DNA of 64,000 bases from Halocynthiibacter styelae. Lineage in GTDB: Bacteria; Pseudomonadota; Alphaproteobacteria; Rhodobacterales; Rhodobacteraceae. A program made the translations under genes and the position numbers. Under the pieces are notes generated by a model. That model was not told where the DNA came from. It did not search any database and saw only the letters and a program-made list of their open reading frames with translations. Shown here piece by piece: positions 1-8,121 of the stretch (its first letter is position 1; each line of letters begins with the position of its first letter). The DNA is taken from contig NZ_JADCKQ010000001.1 in NCBI RefSeq assembly GCF_016123485.1, positions 186,001 to 250,000 of the forward strand. The letters are read 5' to 3'.

Positions 1-652
1 GGTGACGGATCATTTGTATCGGTCTGACGATCTGCCCACAGACGTTTATATGGCAATCGAAGGCGGCAATGGCCTGATCGCGGCGATCGCAGACGCCCAT
101 TCACTGGAAGCCGCCGGGGCAAAGATCCTGCGTCCGATGGAAGATGGCACCCTGGGATCTGCTGGTACCCCTTATAATGGCACAGTGGCCCTGGATGGCA
201 ATCTGACGCTTGCGTTGTTGGAAGAGATTTCCCACAGCCCGCTGTTTTCAAAGGCTGATCTGCGGATCGCGCCTGCGTCGCCAGGGAAGGCCGAACGCCT
301 TCTGCCCCTGATGAACCATCCGGGGGCGACGTTTTATGTGAACCTTGAAGAAGCCGGGCTTTTGCTGAAGCGTGACTTTGACAATGCGTCTGACGCGGCC
401 CTTGCCCTGACGGATCGTGGCGCAGCCCGTGCCATGGTGTCAGATGGCGGCCGTCCTGCCGGTTTTGCGGCGGATGGCGAGGTCATCAGCCAGGCTCCGC
501 CTGAGGTTATGGTCACACGTGTAACCGGTGCGGGTGACACATTCATGGCCGCCCATATTGCGGCTGAGTTGCGTGGGGAGGGTGCGGAAGCCGCATTAAC
601 CACCGCTTTGAAAGCTGCTGCCAATTACGTTTCCGGGAACTCCCCGCAATAA
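1..652 (+). CDS. psuK: PfkB-family sugar kinase, probable pseudouridine kinase (5' truncated by window)
   Basis: This is the C-terminal 216 or so residues of a ribokinase-like kinase; the family usually has about 300, so the start lies outside the window. The GAGDTF anion-hole motif with the catalytic Asp is visible near the end (about residues 176-181 of the fragment), and an N-x-E-type motif (NLEEAG) lies in the middle. It sits 13 bases upstream of a clear psuG, which suggests that it phosphorylates pseudouridine at the 5' position so that PsuG can cleave it. PfkB kinases are hard to separate by eye, so substrate assignment rests mainly on the neighbour. Confidence 0.75.
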   Translation, partial: VTDHLYRSDDLPTDVYMAIEGGNGLIAAIADAHSLEAAGAKILRPMEDGTLGSAGTPYNGTVALDGNLTLALLEEISHSPLFSKADLRIAPASPGKAERLLPLMNHPGATFYVNLEEAGLLLKRDFDNASDAALALTDRGAARAMVSDGGRPAGFAADGEVISQAPPEVMVTRVTGAGDTFMAAHIAAELRGEGAEAALTTALKAAANYVSGNSPQ

Positions 653-665
653 AAATGAGAACAAC

Positions 666-1586
666 ATGAACACGACCTCCCTGCCCCTTGTTTTTTCACA
701 GGAAGTTTCTGATGCGTTGCAATCCGGCGCGCCCGTTGTGGCCCTGGAAAGCACCATCATCACCCACGGTATGCCCTGGCCACAGAATGTAGAAACCGCC
801 CGCCGGGTAGAGGCGACGATCCGTGAAAACGGTGCAACCCCTGCAACAATCGCGATCATGAACGGTAAGATCCATATCGGTTTGTCAGATGCGGAACTGG
901 AAGAACTGGGTCAGGCAAAAGACGTCGCCAAACTGTCGCGCGCTGATCTGGCTGCGCGCCTGGTCACCGGTGGTTATGGGGCAACCACCGTTGCCGCCAC
1001 CATGATCTGCGCGCACCTGGCGGGTATTTCTGTTTTCGCCACCGGTGGTATTGGCGGTGTGCATAAGGGCGCTGAGGACAGTTTTGATATTTCAGCCGAT
1101 TTGCGCGAACTGTCAGAAACCCCGGTAACCGTTGTTGCCGCGGGTGCGAAAGCGATCCTTGACCTGCCAAAAACCCTGGAAGTGCTTGAAACGCTTGGGG
1201 TTCCTGTGATCGCCCATGGTCAGGATGACTTCCCAGCTTTCTGGTCCCGTTCCTCTGGTCTGGCCGCACCGATCCGCATGGATGACCCGGCTGACATCGC
1301 GCGCGCCCAACAAATGCGCACAAAGCTTGGCCTGCCCGGTGGACAGCTTATCGCGAACCCGATCCCGGAAACTTCTGAAATCGCTTCTGAAACCCTTGCA
1401 CCGGTCATTGCACAGGCGATATCTGAGGCCGATGCGCAGGGCATTGCCGCGAAATCTGTAACGCCTTTCCTGCTGCAGCGCATTTTCGAGCTGACAGATG
1501 GGAAATCCCTCGCGGCCAATATTGATCTTGTGCTGAATAACGCGCGACTTGCAGCAAAAATCGCCGCCGGACTGGTTAAATCGTAA
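666..1586 (+). CDS. psuG: Pseudouridine-5'-phosphate glycosidase
   Basis: The protein has 306 residues, normal for PsuG, which reversibly cleaves the C-C glycosidic bond of pseudouridine 5'-phosphate to uracil and ribose 5-phosphate. The N-terminal block ALESTIITHGMPWPQN carries the conserved Glu and the phosphate-contacting segment. FATGGIGGVHKGAE and AAGAKAILDLPKTLE (with the Schiff-base Lys) follow, and LGVPV plus a PxxTPxLL-like tail match the family. It follows the kinase fragment by 13 bases in the same direction, forming a psuK-psuG salvage/catabolic pair. A short hairpin-forming sequence (TTCTTA...TAAGAA, about 1591-1607) follows the stop but has no convincing U-tract. Confidence 0.95.
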   Translation: MNTTSLPLVFSQEVSDALQSGAPVVALESTIITHGMPWPQNVETARRVEATIRENGATPATIAIMNGKIHIGLSDAELEELGQAKDVAKLSRADLAARLVTGGYGATTVAATMICAHLAGISVFATGGIGGVHKGAEDSFDISADLRELSETPVTVVAAGAKAILDLPKTLEVLETLGVPVIAHGQDDFPAFWSRSSGLAAPIRMDDPADIARAQQMRTKLGLPGGQLIANPIPETSEIASETLAPVIAQAISEADAQGIAAKSVTPFLLQRIFELTDGKSLAANIDLVLNNARLAAKIAAGLVKS

Positions 1587-1628
1587 AACACTTCTTAAGT
1601 CCTAAGAAACCCTCAGACAGGCCGGATC

Positions 1629-2318
1629 ATGACAAACCACAATAAAGAAGAACGTCGCCATCGCCCTTCCCGCTTTGCCGGGCTGCGCGCCAGCTTCCTG
1701 ACCGGCCTTGTCGTGATTGCGCCGATTTTCCTGACGGCCTGGTTGATCTGGAACCTTGTCGGCTGGATTGACAGCTGGGTTCTGCCTTTTGTGCCGCAGG
1801 AACTGATGCCGGAACAATATATCGGTATCAATCTGCGTGGCGTTGGCGTGATCATCTTCCTGATATTCACGGCTATTGTCGGCTGGATGACGAAGGGGAT
1901 CTTTGGACGTTCTCTGTTGCACATGGGCGAACGTCTTGTGGATCGTATGCCTGTGGTAAGATCGATCTATAATGGATTGAAACAAATCGCAGAAACCGTT
2001 TTCAGCCAGGCTGACAATACGTTTAAGAAAGCCTGCCTGATCGAATACCCGCGCAAGGGCCTGTGGGCGATTGCTTTTATCTCTACCTCTGCCAAAGGTG
2101 AGATCAAAAAAGACATTCCTGAGGATGACGACATTATGTCTGTCTTCCTGCCAACCACACCGAACCCGACGTCTGGTTTTCTGCTGTTTGTTCCGCGCAA
2201 AGACATTGTCGAGTTGGAAATGAGCGTCGAGGATGCCGCAAAACTCGTGATTTCTGCCGGTCTGGTCTACCCAAACAGCAAAGATCCATCCCAGCCCCCG
2301 GAAATCATGGGCAAGTAA
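1629..2318 (+). CDS. DUF502 family inner-membrane protein
   Basis: The 229-residue protein has two hydrophobic spans near the N-terminus (about residues 18-42 and 70-92) and a soluble C-terminal region. The spacing and the blocks PFVPQELMPEQY, GIFGRSL, RMPVVRSIYNGLKQ and MSVFLPTTPNPTSGFL are characteristic of the DUF502 family, widespread in Proteobacteria and of unknown molecular function. It stands alone between psuG and the convergent 3-hydroxybutyrate dehydrogenase, 42 bases after psuG. Family assignment is confident; function is unknown. Confidence 0.85.
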   Translation: MTNHNKEERRHRPSRFAGLRASFLTGLVVIAPIFLTAWLIWNLVGWIDSWVLPFVPQELMPEQYIGINLRGVGVIIFLIFTAIVGWMTKGIFGRSLLHMGERLVDRMPVVRSIYNGLKQIAETVFSQADNTFKKACLIEYPRKGLWAIAFISTSAKGEIKKDIPEDDDIMSVFLPTTPNPTSGFLLFVPRKDIVELEMSVEDAAKLVISAGLVYPNSKDPSQPPEIMGK

Positions 2319-2352
2319 TCCCTATTTTGTCTCCACAAATATCCCGGGGTGC

Positions 2353-2372
2353 GCGAGGGGCTGGCCCCTCGC
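2353..2372. terminator. GC-rich hairpin between convergent genes
   Basis: GCGAGGGG (2353-2360) pairs perfectly with CCCCTCGC (2365-2372) around a CTGG loop, midway between the convergent ends of the DUF502 gene and the 3-hydroxybutyrate dehydrogenase gene. There is no U-tract on either strand, so it is a weak or bidirectional terminator, or part of a dispersed intergenic element; the flank AAATATCCCGGGG is discussed in the findings. Confidence 0.45.
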
Positions 2373-2381
2373 TTCCGAACC

Positions 2382-3155
2382 TTACAGCGCAGTCCAGCCG
2401 CCATCGACTGATATAGACGTGCCGGTAATCTGCGCCGCCGCATCGGAACACAGAAAGACAGCCGTGCCGCCCATTTGTTCCGTGGTCGCAAATTCACCTG
2501 AAGGCTGACGTTGCAGCATCACTTTCGCAATCACATCCTCACGTGACATCCCGTGTACTTCCATCTGATCCGGGATTTGTTTTTCAACGATGGGCGTCAG
2601 CACATAGCCGGGGCAAATCGCGTTGCAGGTCACACCCTCTCCGGCAGTTTCCAGACCGATCGTCTTTGTCAGGCCGATAATCCCGTGTTTCGCCGCGACA
2701 TAAGCCGATTTATAAGGCGATGCGGTCAGTCCATGGGCCGATGCAATATTCACGATCCGTCCCCAGCCCTTTTCACGCATGCCGGGCAACGCCGCGGCAG
2801 TGGTGTGAAACGCGGAACTCAGATTGATCGCGATAATGCTGTCCCAGCGTTCCGTCGGGAAATCTTCCACTGGGCTGACGAATTGAATACCCGCGTTATT
2901 CACAAGAATATCACAGCCGCCTGCTTTCTCAATTAGCGCCCGGCACTGGTCCCCATCCGACATGTCCGCCTGAATATAGGTTACATTTGATCCATATTTT
3001 GCACTTAGGTCCGCCGCCAGCGCATGGTCAGAATCATCATTGGTGAAGGAATTCAGAACCACATTTGCCCCGGCCTTTGCCAGTTCTTCCGCAACCCCAA
3101 GGCCAATCCCGGAATTTGAACCGGTCACAACGGCCTTTTTGCCTGATAACGTCAT
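2382..3155 (-). CDS. bdhA: 3-hydroxybutyrate dehydrogenase (SDR family)
   Basis: This 257-residue classical short-chain dehydrogenase interconverts (R)-3-hydroxybutyrate and acetoacetate with NAD, linking polyhydroxybutyrate or ketone-body breakdown to central metabolism. The TGSNSGIG nucleotide-binding motif is at residues 11-18. NNAGIQFVSPVEDFP, IVNIASAHG (catalytic Ser), SAYVAAKHG (Tyr-x3-Lys) and CPGYVLTPIVEKQIPDQ are all present; the last block is characteristic of D-beta-hydroxybutyrate dehydrogenases rather than generic SDRs. It is transcribed alone and convergent with the DUF502 gene. Confidence 0.9.
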   Translation of the reverse strand: MTLSGKKAVVTGSNSGIGLGVAEELAKAGANVVLNSFTNDDSDHALAADLSAKYGSNVTYIQADMSDGDQCRALIEKAGGCDILVNNAGIQFVSPVEDFPTERWDSIIAINLSSAFHTTAAALPGMREKGWGRIVNIASAHGLTASPYKSAYVAAKHGIIGLTKTIGLETAGEGVTCNAICPGYVLTPIVEKQIPDQMEVHGMSREDVIAKVMLQRQPSGEFATTEQMGGTAVFLCSDAAAQITGTSISVDGGWTAL

Positions 3156-3242
3156 ATCGTCCCCGTAAAATAAGCATTTTCAAGGGTACTATACAAAACC
3201 CGGCCGGTGAGGAAAGCCTGATATCAAGACAGATCAGCGCAC

Positions 3243-3317
3243 AAAAAAACGCCGGCACAAGGCCGGCGTAAAGTTATTGAGGCAGGTTTCATACAGGCAA
3301 GAAACCTATCGAGCAGT
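3243..3317 (-). ncRNA. Candidate small RNA with intrinsic terminator
   Basis: On the minus strand a stem-loop GGTTTC/GAAACC (3285-3290 with 3301-3306) is followed by a perfect 8-bp terminator hairpin (3249-3256 with 3262-3269, loop of 5). A run of seven T on the minus strand follows (3243-3249). No protein gene precedes this terminator on its strand; the next gene upstream, at 3430, runs the other way. A promoter-like TTGGCC-N17-TATAAA lies immediately upstream, predicting a transcript of about 75 nt. No Rfam family is recognised. The elements are seen directly; that they form an sRNA is inference. Confidence 0.5.
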
Positions 3318-3323
3318 GAGTCT

Positions 3324-3352
3324 TTTATAAGCGATCTGCCGCCTTCGGCCAA
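3324..3352 (-). promoter_or_regulatory. Putative sigma-70 promoter of the small-RNA candidate
   Basis: Read on the minus strand, TTGGCC (-35, 3347-3352) is separated by exactly 17 bases from TATAAA (-10, 3324-3329). This places a start near 3317, about 75 bases before the minus-strand terminator. Confidence 0.4.
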
Positions 3353-3429
3353 GCTAAAAGTTTGAATTACCCACAGGTCGCGGTATATCCTGGGGATAAC
3401 TAAAGAAACGGGCAGAGGGAAAACCATCA

Positions 3430-5244
3430 ATGAAACCAGTATTTGCAGGCCAATTCAGCCTGATTTCGGCAAGTTTCGGGCTTGCAGCCGCAGGTAGTAT
3501 TGCACTGGCTGAACCGCAACACGGAATTGCAATGTATGGTGATCCGGCTTTGCCTGCTGACTTTTCATCCCTGCCCTATGCGAATCCGGACGCGCCAACG
3601 GGTGGTCGTGTGGTCACGGGCGAAGTGGGTAGTTTTGATTCCCTGAACCCGCATATCCAGAAAGGCCGTGTGCCATGGCAGCTGCGTTTTCTGGCCTATG
3701 AAAGCCTGATGGGCCGCAGCTATGATGAACCGTTTTCGCTTTATGGTCTGCTGGCTGAAAGCATCGACACGGCTGAAGATCGCAGCTGGGTGGAATTCAC
3801 CCTGCGTCCCGAAGCACGTTTTTCCGACGGCAGCCCGGTCACGGTTGAAGATGTGCTTTGGTCTTATGAAACCCTGGGGACTGAAGGCCATGGCCGGTAT
3901 CGCGGGCTTTGGGATAAGGTGGAAACAGCGGAAATCACCGGTGAAAGCAGCATTCGCTTTACGTTTAAGCAGCCGGAACCTGAACTGGCCCTGATCATTG
4001 GCATGCGTCCGATCCTGCAAAAAGCACAATGGGACGGCCAGGAGTTCACTGAAAGCGGGCTTGATGTTATTCCTGTTGCCTCGGCCCCTTATATCATCAC
4101 TGATTTTGATGCCGGGCGATCTGTCACCCTGACACGCAATCCTGACTACTGGGGCAAAGATCTGCCTTTCCGCCGGGGCACCAATAATGTTGATGAGGTC
4201 CGGCTGGAATTTTTCACCGATGCCGCCGTGATGTTTGAGGCGTTTAAGGCCGGTGAAATCAACACATTCCGCGAAACAAATTCGGAAAAATGGCGCACGC
4301 AGTTTGATTTTCCCGCCGTTCAGAATGGCGACATGGTGCTGTCTGAAATTCCGCATGAACGCCCGACAGGTATCACCGGTTATGTCATGAACACCCGCCT
4401 GCCCCAGTTCGCGGACTGGCGCGTGCGAGAGGCGATGATCACACTGTTGAATTACCCGTTCATCAGTGAAACCCTTGTCGGTGCAGATGCGCCGCGCGTG
4501 ACGTCGTATTTCTCAAACTCCCTGCTTGGCATGAAGGAAGGTCCGGCTGAAGGCGATGTTCGCGCGTTGCTTGAACCCCATGCGGAACATCTGCTGCCTG
4601 GTGCGCTAGACGGTTACACCCTGGCAGAAGGCAGCAGTTCTGAACGCAACCGTGGCGATCTGCGCCGTGCGATTACGCTGTTTGAGGACGCTGGCTGGAC
4701 CATTCAGGATGGCGTGATGACAAATGCTTCGGGCGAGGTTTTCACCTTCGAAATCCTGCTAAGCCAGGGCAGCAGCGAAGTTCAATCAACCATTGATATC
4801 TACGCAGAGGCTCTGGCCCGTGTTGGCATTACGCCAACCATCACTGTTGTCGATGGTGCGCAGTATAAAGAACGTACCGATCGTTTTGACTTTGGCATGA
4901 CCTATTATCGTCGCTCTGCCTCCCTGTCGCCGGGCAATGAACAGTTGGCGATCTGGGGCAGTGATGCTGCTGATATTCCCGGGTCCCGGAACTGGATGGG
5001 TGCGGATAACCCGGCCATTGATGCGCTGTTGCAATCCATGTTGAATGCACAGACGCAGGACGGCTTCGTTGCCGCCACGCGCGCATTGGATCGTGTGATC
5101 GCAAGCGGACGCTATGTGGTTCCGGTCTGGCATAACCCACAAAGCTATCTCGCGCATTCGGTGGAACTGCACTATCCCGAAGATTTGCCGATTTATGGTG
5201 ATTACCTTGGGTTTCATCCGGATGTCTGGTGGTGGGAGGAATGA
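3430..5244 (+). CDS. Periplasmic extracellular solute-binding protein family 5 (YejA-like peptide binder)
   Basis: The 604-residue protein opens with a Sec signal peptide (hydrophobic stretch ending ALA, then EPQHGIAMYG). The mature start HGIAMYGDPALP, LPYANPDAPTGG and GSFDSLNPHI is typical of YejA-type oligopeptide/microcin-C binding proteins. The family-5 blocks ARFSDGSPVTVEDVLWSYE and FTFKQPEPELALI follow. It would deliver peptides to a YejBEF-type ABC importer, but no permease or ATPase gene lies next to it; the next genes are an entericidin and an acyl-CoA synthetase. Start chosen for its signal peptide. Confidence 0.85.
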   Translation: MKPVFAGQFSLISASFGLAAAGSIALAEPQHGIAMYGDPALPADFSSLPYANPDAPTGGRVVTGEVGSFDSLNPHIQKGRVPWQLRFLAYESLMGRSYDEPFSLYGLLAESIDTAEDRSWVEFTLRPEARFSDGSPVTVEDVLWSYETLGTEGHGRYRGLWDKVETAEITGESSIRFTFKQPEPELALIIGMRPILQKAQWDGQEFTESGLDVIPVASAPYIITDFDAGRSVTLTRNPDYWGKDLPFRRGTNNVDEVRLEFFTDAAVMFEAFKAGEINTFRETNSEKWRTQFDFPAVQNGDMVLSEIPHERPTGITGYVMNTRLPQFADWRVREAMITLLNYPFISETLVGADAPRVTSYFSNSLLGMKEGPAEGDVRALLEPHAEHLLPGALDGYTLAEGSSSERNRGDLRRAITLFEDAGWTIQDGVMTNASGEVFTFEILLSQGSSEVQSTIDIYAEALARVGITPTITVVDGAQYKERTDRFDFGMTYYRRSASLSPGNEQLAIWGSDAADIPGSRNWMGADNPAIDALLQSMLNAQTQDGFVAATRALDRVIASGRYVVPVWHNPQSYLAHSVELHYPEDLPIYGDYLGFHPDVWWWEE

Positions 5245-5360
5245 TAATGCTGCGTATCACACTGATTTCAATTGTACTTACCCTGTCGGCCTGTGGCACG
5301 GTTGAAGGCATCGGAGAAGACATTTCTTCCGGATCCCGTACCGTGAAAGGCTGGTTCTGA
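5241..5360 (+). CDS. Entericidin A/B family small lipoprotein
   Basis: This 39-codon gene starts at ATG 5241, overlapping the stop of the binding-protein gene (an ATG at 5247 is also possible). It encodes a short hydrophobic signal, a lipobox ending in SAC (Cys18), and the tail TVEGIGEDISSG. That tail matches the entericidin pattern of small cell-envelope lipoproteins, whose E. coli members form an antidote/toxin pair in stationary phase. Only one copy is visible here, so a toxin-antidote role is not supported. A strong terminator follows within 10 bases. Confidence 0.8.
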   Translation: MIMLRITLISIVLTLSACGTVEGIGEDISSGSRTVKGWF

Positions 5361-5366
5361 ACCAAA

Positions 5367-5392
5367 GGGCGCCGCGTCAGGCGCCCTTTTTT
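5367..5392 (+). terminator. Rho-independent terminator after entericidin
   Basis: GGGCGCC (5367-5373) pairs with GGCGCCC (5380-5386) around a 6-base loop and is followed by six T. It separates the binding-protein/entericidin transcript from the acyl-CoA synthetase gene. Confidence 0.9.
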
Positions 5393-5438
5393 ATGCAGCC
5401 CCCTTGCAACGCGGGCCTTGCAGGCGTAGCCAGTTTTT

Positions 5439-6962
5439 ATGCTTTCCGAATTTAAAAACGGCACGCCGCCTGCGTTGCCAGAGTCCTTCAATATGGCCGC
5501 CTGGGTGTTGCAACATGCATCCGACCTTGGGGGCAAATCCGCGCTGGAAGTGATCCGCGCCGGTGGCAAGGATGTGCTGACCTTTGCCCAGGTCGAAAGT
5601 GCTGTGCGTGGGATCGGGACTGGCTTGCTGGGCGCAGGCCTGAAACCCGGCGACACCGTGCTGATGCGGCTTGACAATACGCCGGAATTTCCTCTGTGTT
5701 ATCTGGCCTGTATCGCCGTCGGGCTTGTGCCCGTGCCCACCGCAGCCCAGCTGACCGGGCCAGAGGTCGCAAAACTGTGTGATGTGGTTCAGCCTGCCCT
5801 GATCATCGCAAGCCCCGGCGTCGCCCTGCCAGATACACCGTCCTGTAATGTGTTAAAGGCCGACGCGCTTGAACCGATGCACAGCCTGCCGCCTGCGGAT
5901 TACAATATGGGTGATCCGAACCGGCTGGCGTATATTATCTTCACCTCGGGTACCTCTGGCGCGCAGCGCGCGGTTTGCCACGCGCATCGCGCCATTCTGG
6001 CCCGCCAGATGATGATGCAAGGATGGTACGGGCTGACACAACAGGACCGCCTGATGCATGCTGGCGCGTTCAACTGGACCTACACATTGGGAACCGGTCT
6101 GATGGATCCCTGGACCATGGGCGCAACCGCGTTGATCCCCGAACCTGGCACGCCGCCTGCGGATCTGACGGGGCTTATGGCTAAACATCACGCCAGTATT
6201 TTTGCCGCTGCACCAGGTGTTTACCGGCAAATCTTAAAGGCTAAAGAAAACCTGAATCTGCCGGATTTGCGCCATGGGCTTTCCGCCGGTGAAAAACTGC
6301 CTGACAGCACGCGTCAGGCCTGGAACCAGGCAACCGACACCAAAATCTACGAAGCATTTGGCATGTCTGAATGTTCTACCTTTATCTCAGGTGCGCCAGA
6401 CCATCCGGCCCCTGCAGGCAGCCTGGGCCATCCACAGCCGGGCCGTCATGTGGCGATCCTTGGGGAGGATGACAGGCCGGTTCCGCAAGGTGACGAAGGT
6501 GAAATCTGTATCAACCGTTCAGATCCCGGCCTGATGTTAACCTACCTGAACGCGCCCGAAGACACGGCTTCGCGGTTTACGGGGGATTGGTTTCGCACCG
6601 GGGACAGTGGTTCTATGGATGAAAGTGGTGCCATCACCTATCTGGGACGTGCGGACGATATGATGAATGCCGGTGGTTTCCGGGTGTCACCGATTGAGGT
6701 TGAATCTGCGCTGACCCAACATCCTTCTGTGCAGGAATGCGCGGTTGTGGAATTGCCGGTAAAAGCAGATGTTAGCGTCATCGCGGCGTTTTACGTGGCA
6801 TCAGATGATCCTGGTGAAGATGGTCTGAAAACCTGGTTGTCGGAACAGCTGGCGCATTACAAGATGCCGCGCATGTTCATGCCCATATCTGCCGTGCCCC
6901 GCGGTGCAAACAATAAAATACTGCGCCGGAAGCTGCGCGAAGACTGGAAGGCAAGTCAATGA
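5439..6962 (+). CDS. AMP-dependent acyl-CoA synthetase/ligase
   Basis: The 507-residue enzyme belongs to the ANL superfamily, which activates a carboxylate as acyl-AMP and then acyl-CoA. The P-loop FTSGTSGAQRAVCHAHRA is near residues 171-188. FGMSECS (A5), DWFRTGDSG (A7), GGFRVSPIEVE (A8) and the C-terminal lysine motif (ANNKILRRKLRE, A10) are all intact. The overall style resembles benzoate-CoA ligase-like or medium-chain synthetases, but the substrate cannot be read from sequence. It overlaps the next gene by four bases (ATGA), and three downstream genes continue the same overlapping string. Confidence 0.88.
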   Translation: MLSEFKNGTPPALPESFNMAAWVLQHASDLGGKSALEVIRAGGKDVLTFAQVESAVRGIGTGLLGAGLKPGDTVLMRLDNTPEFPLCYLACIAVGLVPVPTAAQLTGPEVAKLCDVVQPALIIASPGVALPDTPSCNVLKADALEPMHSLPPADYNMGDPNRLAYIIFTSGTSGAQRAVCHAHRAILARQMMMQGWYGLTQQDRLMHAGAFNWTYTLGTGLMDPWTMGATALIPEPGTPPADLTGLMAKHHASIFAAAPGVYRQILKAKENLNLPDLRHGLSAGEKLPDSTRQAWNQATDTKIYEAFGMSECSTFISGAPDHPAPAGSLGHPQPGRHVAILGEDDRPVPQGDEGEICINRSDPGLMLTYLNAPEDTASRFTGDWFRTGDSGSMDESGAITYLGRADDMMNAGGFRVSPIEVESALTQHPSVQECAVVELPVKADVSVIAAFYVASDDPGEDGLKTWLSEQLAHYKMPRMFMPISAVPRGANNKILRRKLREDWKASQ

Positions 6963-7621
6963 TTAAACTGGATATTATATCTGATCCGATCTGTCCCTGG
7001 TGCTTTATTGGTAAGTCTTACCTTGATCGCGCCCTGGAAAAACACCCGGACCATCCGTTCACGATTGAATGGCATCCTTTTCAGCTGAACCCTGAGATGC
7101 CGTCAGAAGGTATGGATCGCCGCGCTTATCTGGAAGGTAAGTTTGGCGGTAAGGATGGCGCGCTGAAGGCCTATACGCCGGTTGTGGAACACGCCAAAAC
7201 TGCGGGCCTTGAGATCAACTTTGATGATATTCAGCGCACGCCCAACACGTTGGATGCCCACCGGCTGATCCATTGGGCGGGGATTGAAAGCAAACAAACC
7301 CTGGTGAAATCCGCGCTGTTCAAAGCCTATTTCACCGATGGTCGTGATATTGGTGACAAGGACGTTCTGGCCGAGATTGCTGGCGAATGCGGCATGGATA
7401 AAATGGTGGTCGGTCATCTGTTGAAATCTGATGCTGACGTTGATGATATCCGTCAGCGCGATACCCATGCCCGTGAACGCGGCGTCAGTGGTGTTCCTTG
7501 CTTTATTATTGATAATCAACATGTTTTGTCCGGTGCCCAACCCCCTGAACTTTGGGGGAACGTGATTGAAGAGATCATGGGGCAGCTGGAAGACCAGCCC
7601 AACGACGCGGCTGAAGAATGA
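6959..7621 (+). CDS. DsbA-family oxidoreductase, FrnE-like
   Basis: The 220-residue thioredoxin-fold protein has CPWC at residues 12-15 immediately after the first strand, and the cis-proline loop SGVPCFIIDN near residues 177-186. It lacks a signal peptide, so it acts in the cytoplasm like FrnE/2-hydroxychromene-2-carboxylate isomerase relatives; the CxxC dithiol favours the FrnE-type disulfide isomerase/oxidoreductase branch. Start and stop overlap both neighbours by four bases, implying translational coupling in a four-gene operon (5439-9358). Confidence 0.85.
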   Translation: MIKLDIISDPICPWCFIGKSYLDRALEKHPDHPFTIEWHPFQLNPEMPSEGMDRRAYLEGKFGGKDGALKAYTPVVEHAKTAGLEINFDDIQRTPNTLDAHRLIHWAGIESKQTLVKSALFKAYFTDGRDIGDKDVLAEIAGECGMDKMVVGHLLKSDADVDDIRQRDTHARERGVSGVPCFIIDNQHVLSGAQPPELWGNVIEEIMGQLEDQPNDAAEE

Positions 7622-8121
7622 TCACCGCGCATCTGCCTTCAGGTTATGTGCTGGCAAAGCTAACGCGTGCGCCGCGTCAGCTGATGCCTTTCGCGCTGCT
7701 GGGGGCAATTCTGCCAGATTTTGATATGTTCTGGTTCCATCTGGTCAATAACCGGGCCTTTCATCACCATAAGTACTGGGTGCATGCGCCGGGGTTCTGG
7801 CTGCCTGTTGCCCTGATTACACTGGCAATTCTTTACCGGGTCATCCGTCCGCGTGTGAACTTTCCGGTGATGCAGGCGGCCTGCCTGTTCTTTGGTGCGA
7901 TTTTTATGCATGTCGTGCTGGACACGTTCACTGGTAGTATTATGTGGCTCTGGCCGCTGAACGACACACTTTACGAAGTTGTCACAGTGCCCGCGCGCTA
8001 TGACAACTGGGTCTGGTCTTTCATTCTGCACTGGACGTTTGGTGCCGAACTTCTGATCTGGGCTGCCGCGATTTACCTGTATTTTAAACCCCTTCCTGAA
8101 AGCTCTCTTGATGCAATCTGA
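7618..8121 (+). CDS. YdjM-like inner-membrane metal-dependent hydrolase
   Basis: The 167-residue protein has several hydrophobic segments with conserved charged and His motifs inside them: AHLPSGY near the N-terminus, LGAILPDFDMFWF, FHHHKYWVHAPGF and MHVVLDTFTGSIMWLWPL. This pattern of membrane-embedded His/Asp is that of the LexA-regulated YdjM/DUF457-type membrane-bound hydrolase family. The substrate is unknown. It overlaps the DsbA-like gene upstream by four bases and the MFS gene downstream by eleven. Confidence 0.7.
   Translation: MITAHLPSGYVLAKLTRAPRQLMPFALLGAILPDFDMFWFHLVNNRAFHHHKYWVHAPGFWLPVALITLAILYRVIRPRVNFPVMQAACLFFGAIFMHVVLDTFTGSIMWLWPLNDTLYEVVTVPARYDNWVWSFILHWTFGAELLIWAAAIYLYFKPLPESSLDAI

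Noticed and set aside
1591-1607. Hairpin TTCTTA/TAAGAA after psuG as a terminator
   Set aside because: Only six AT-rich pairs and no U-tract.
3565-4356. 263-codon open frame antisense to the peptide-binding protein gene
   Set aside because: It lies wholly inside a gene with clear family motifs and signal peptide; no ribosome site or motif of its own.
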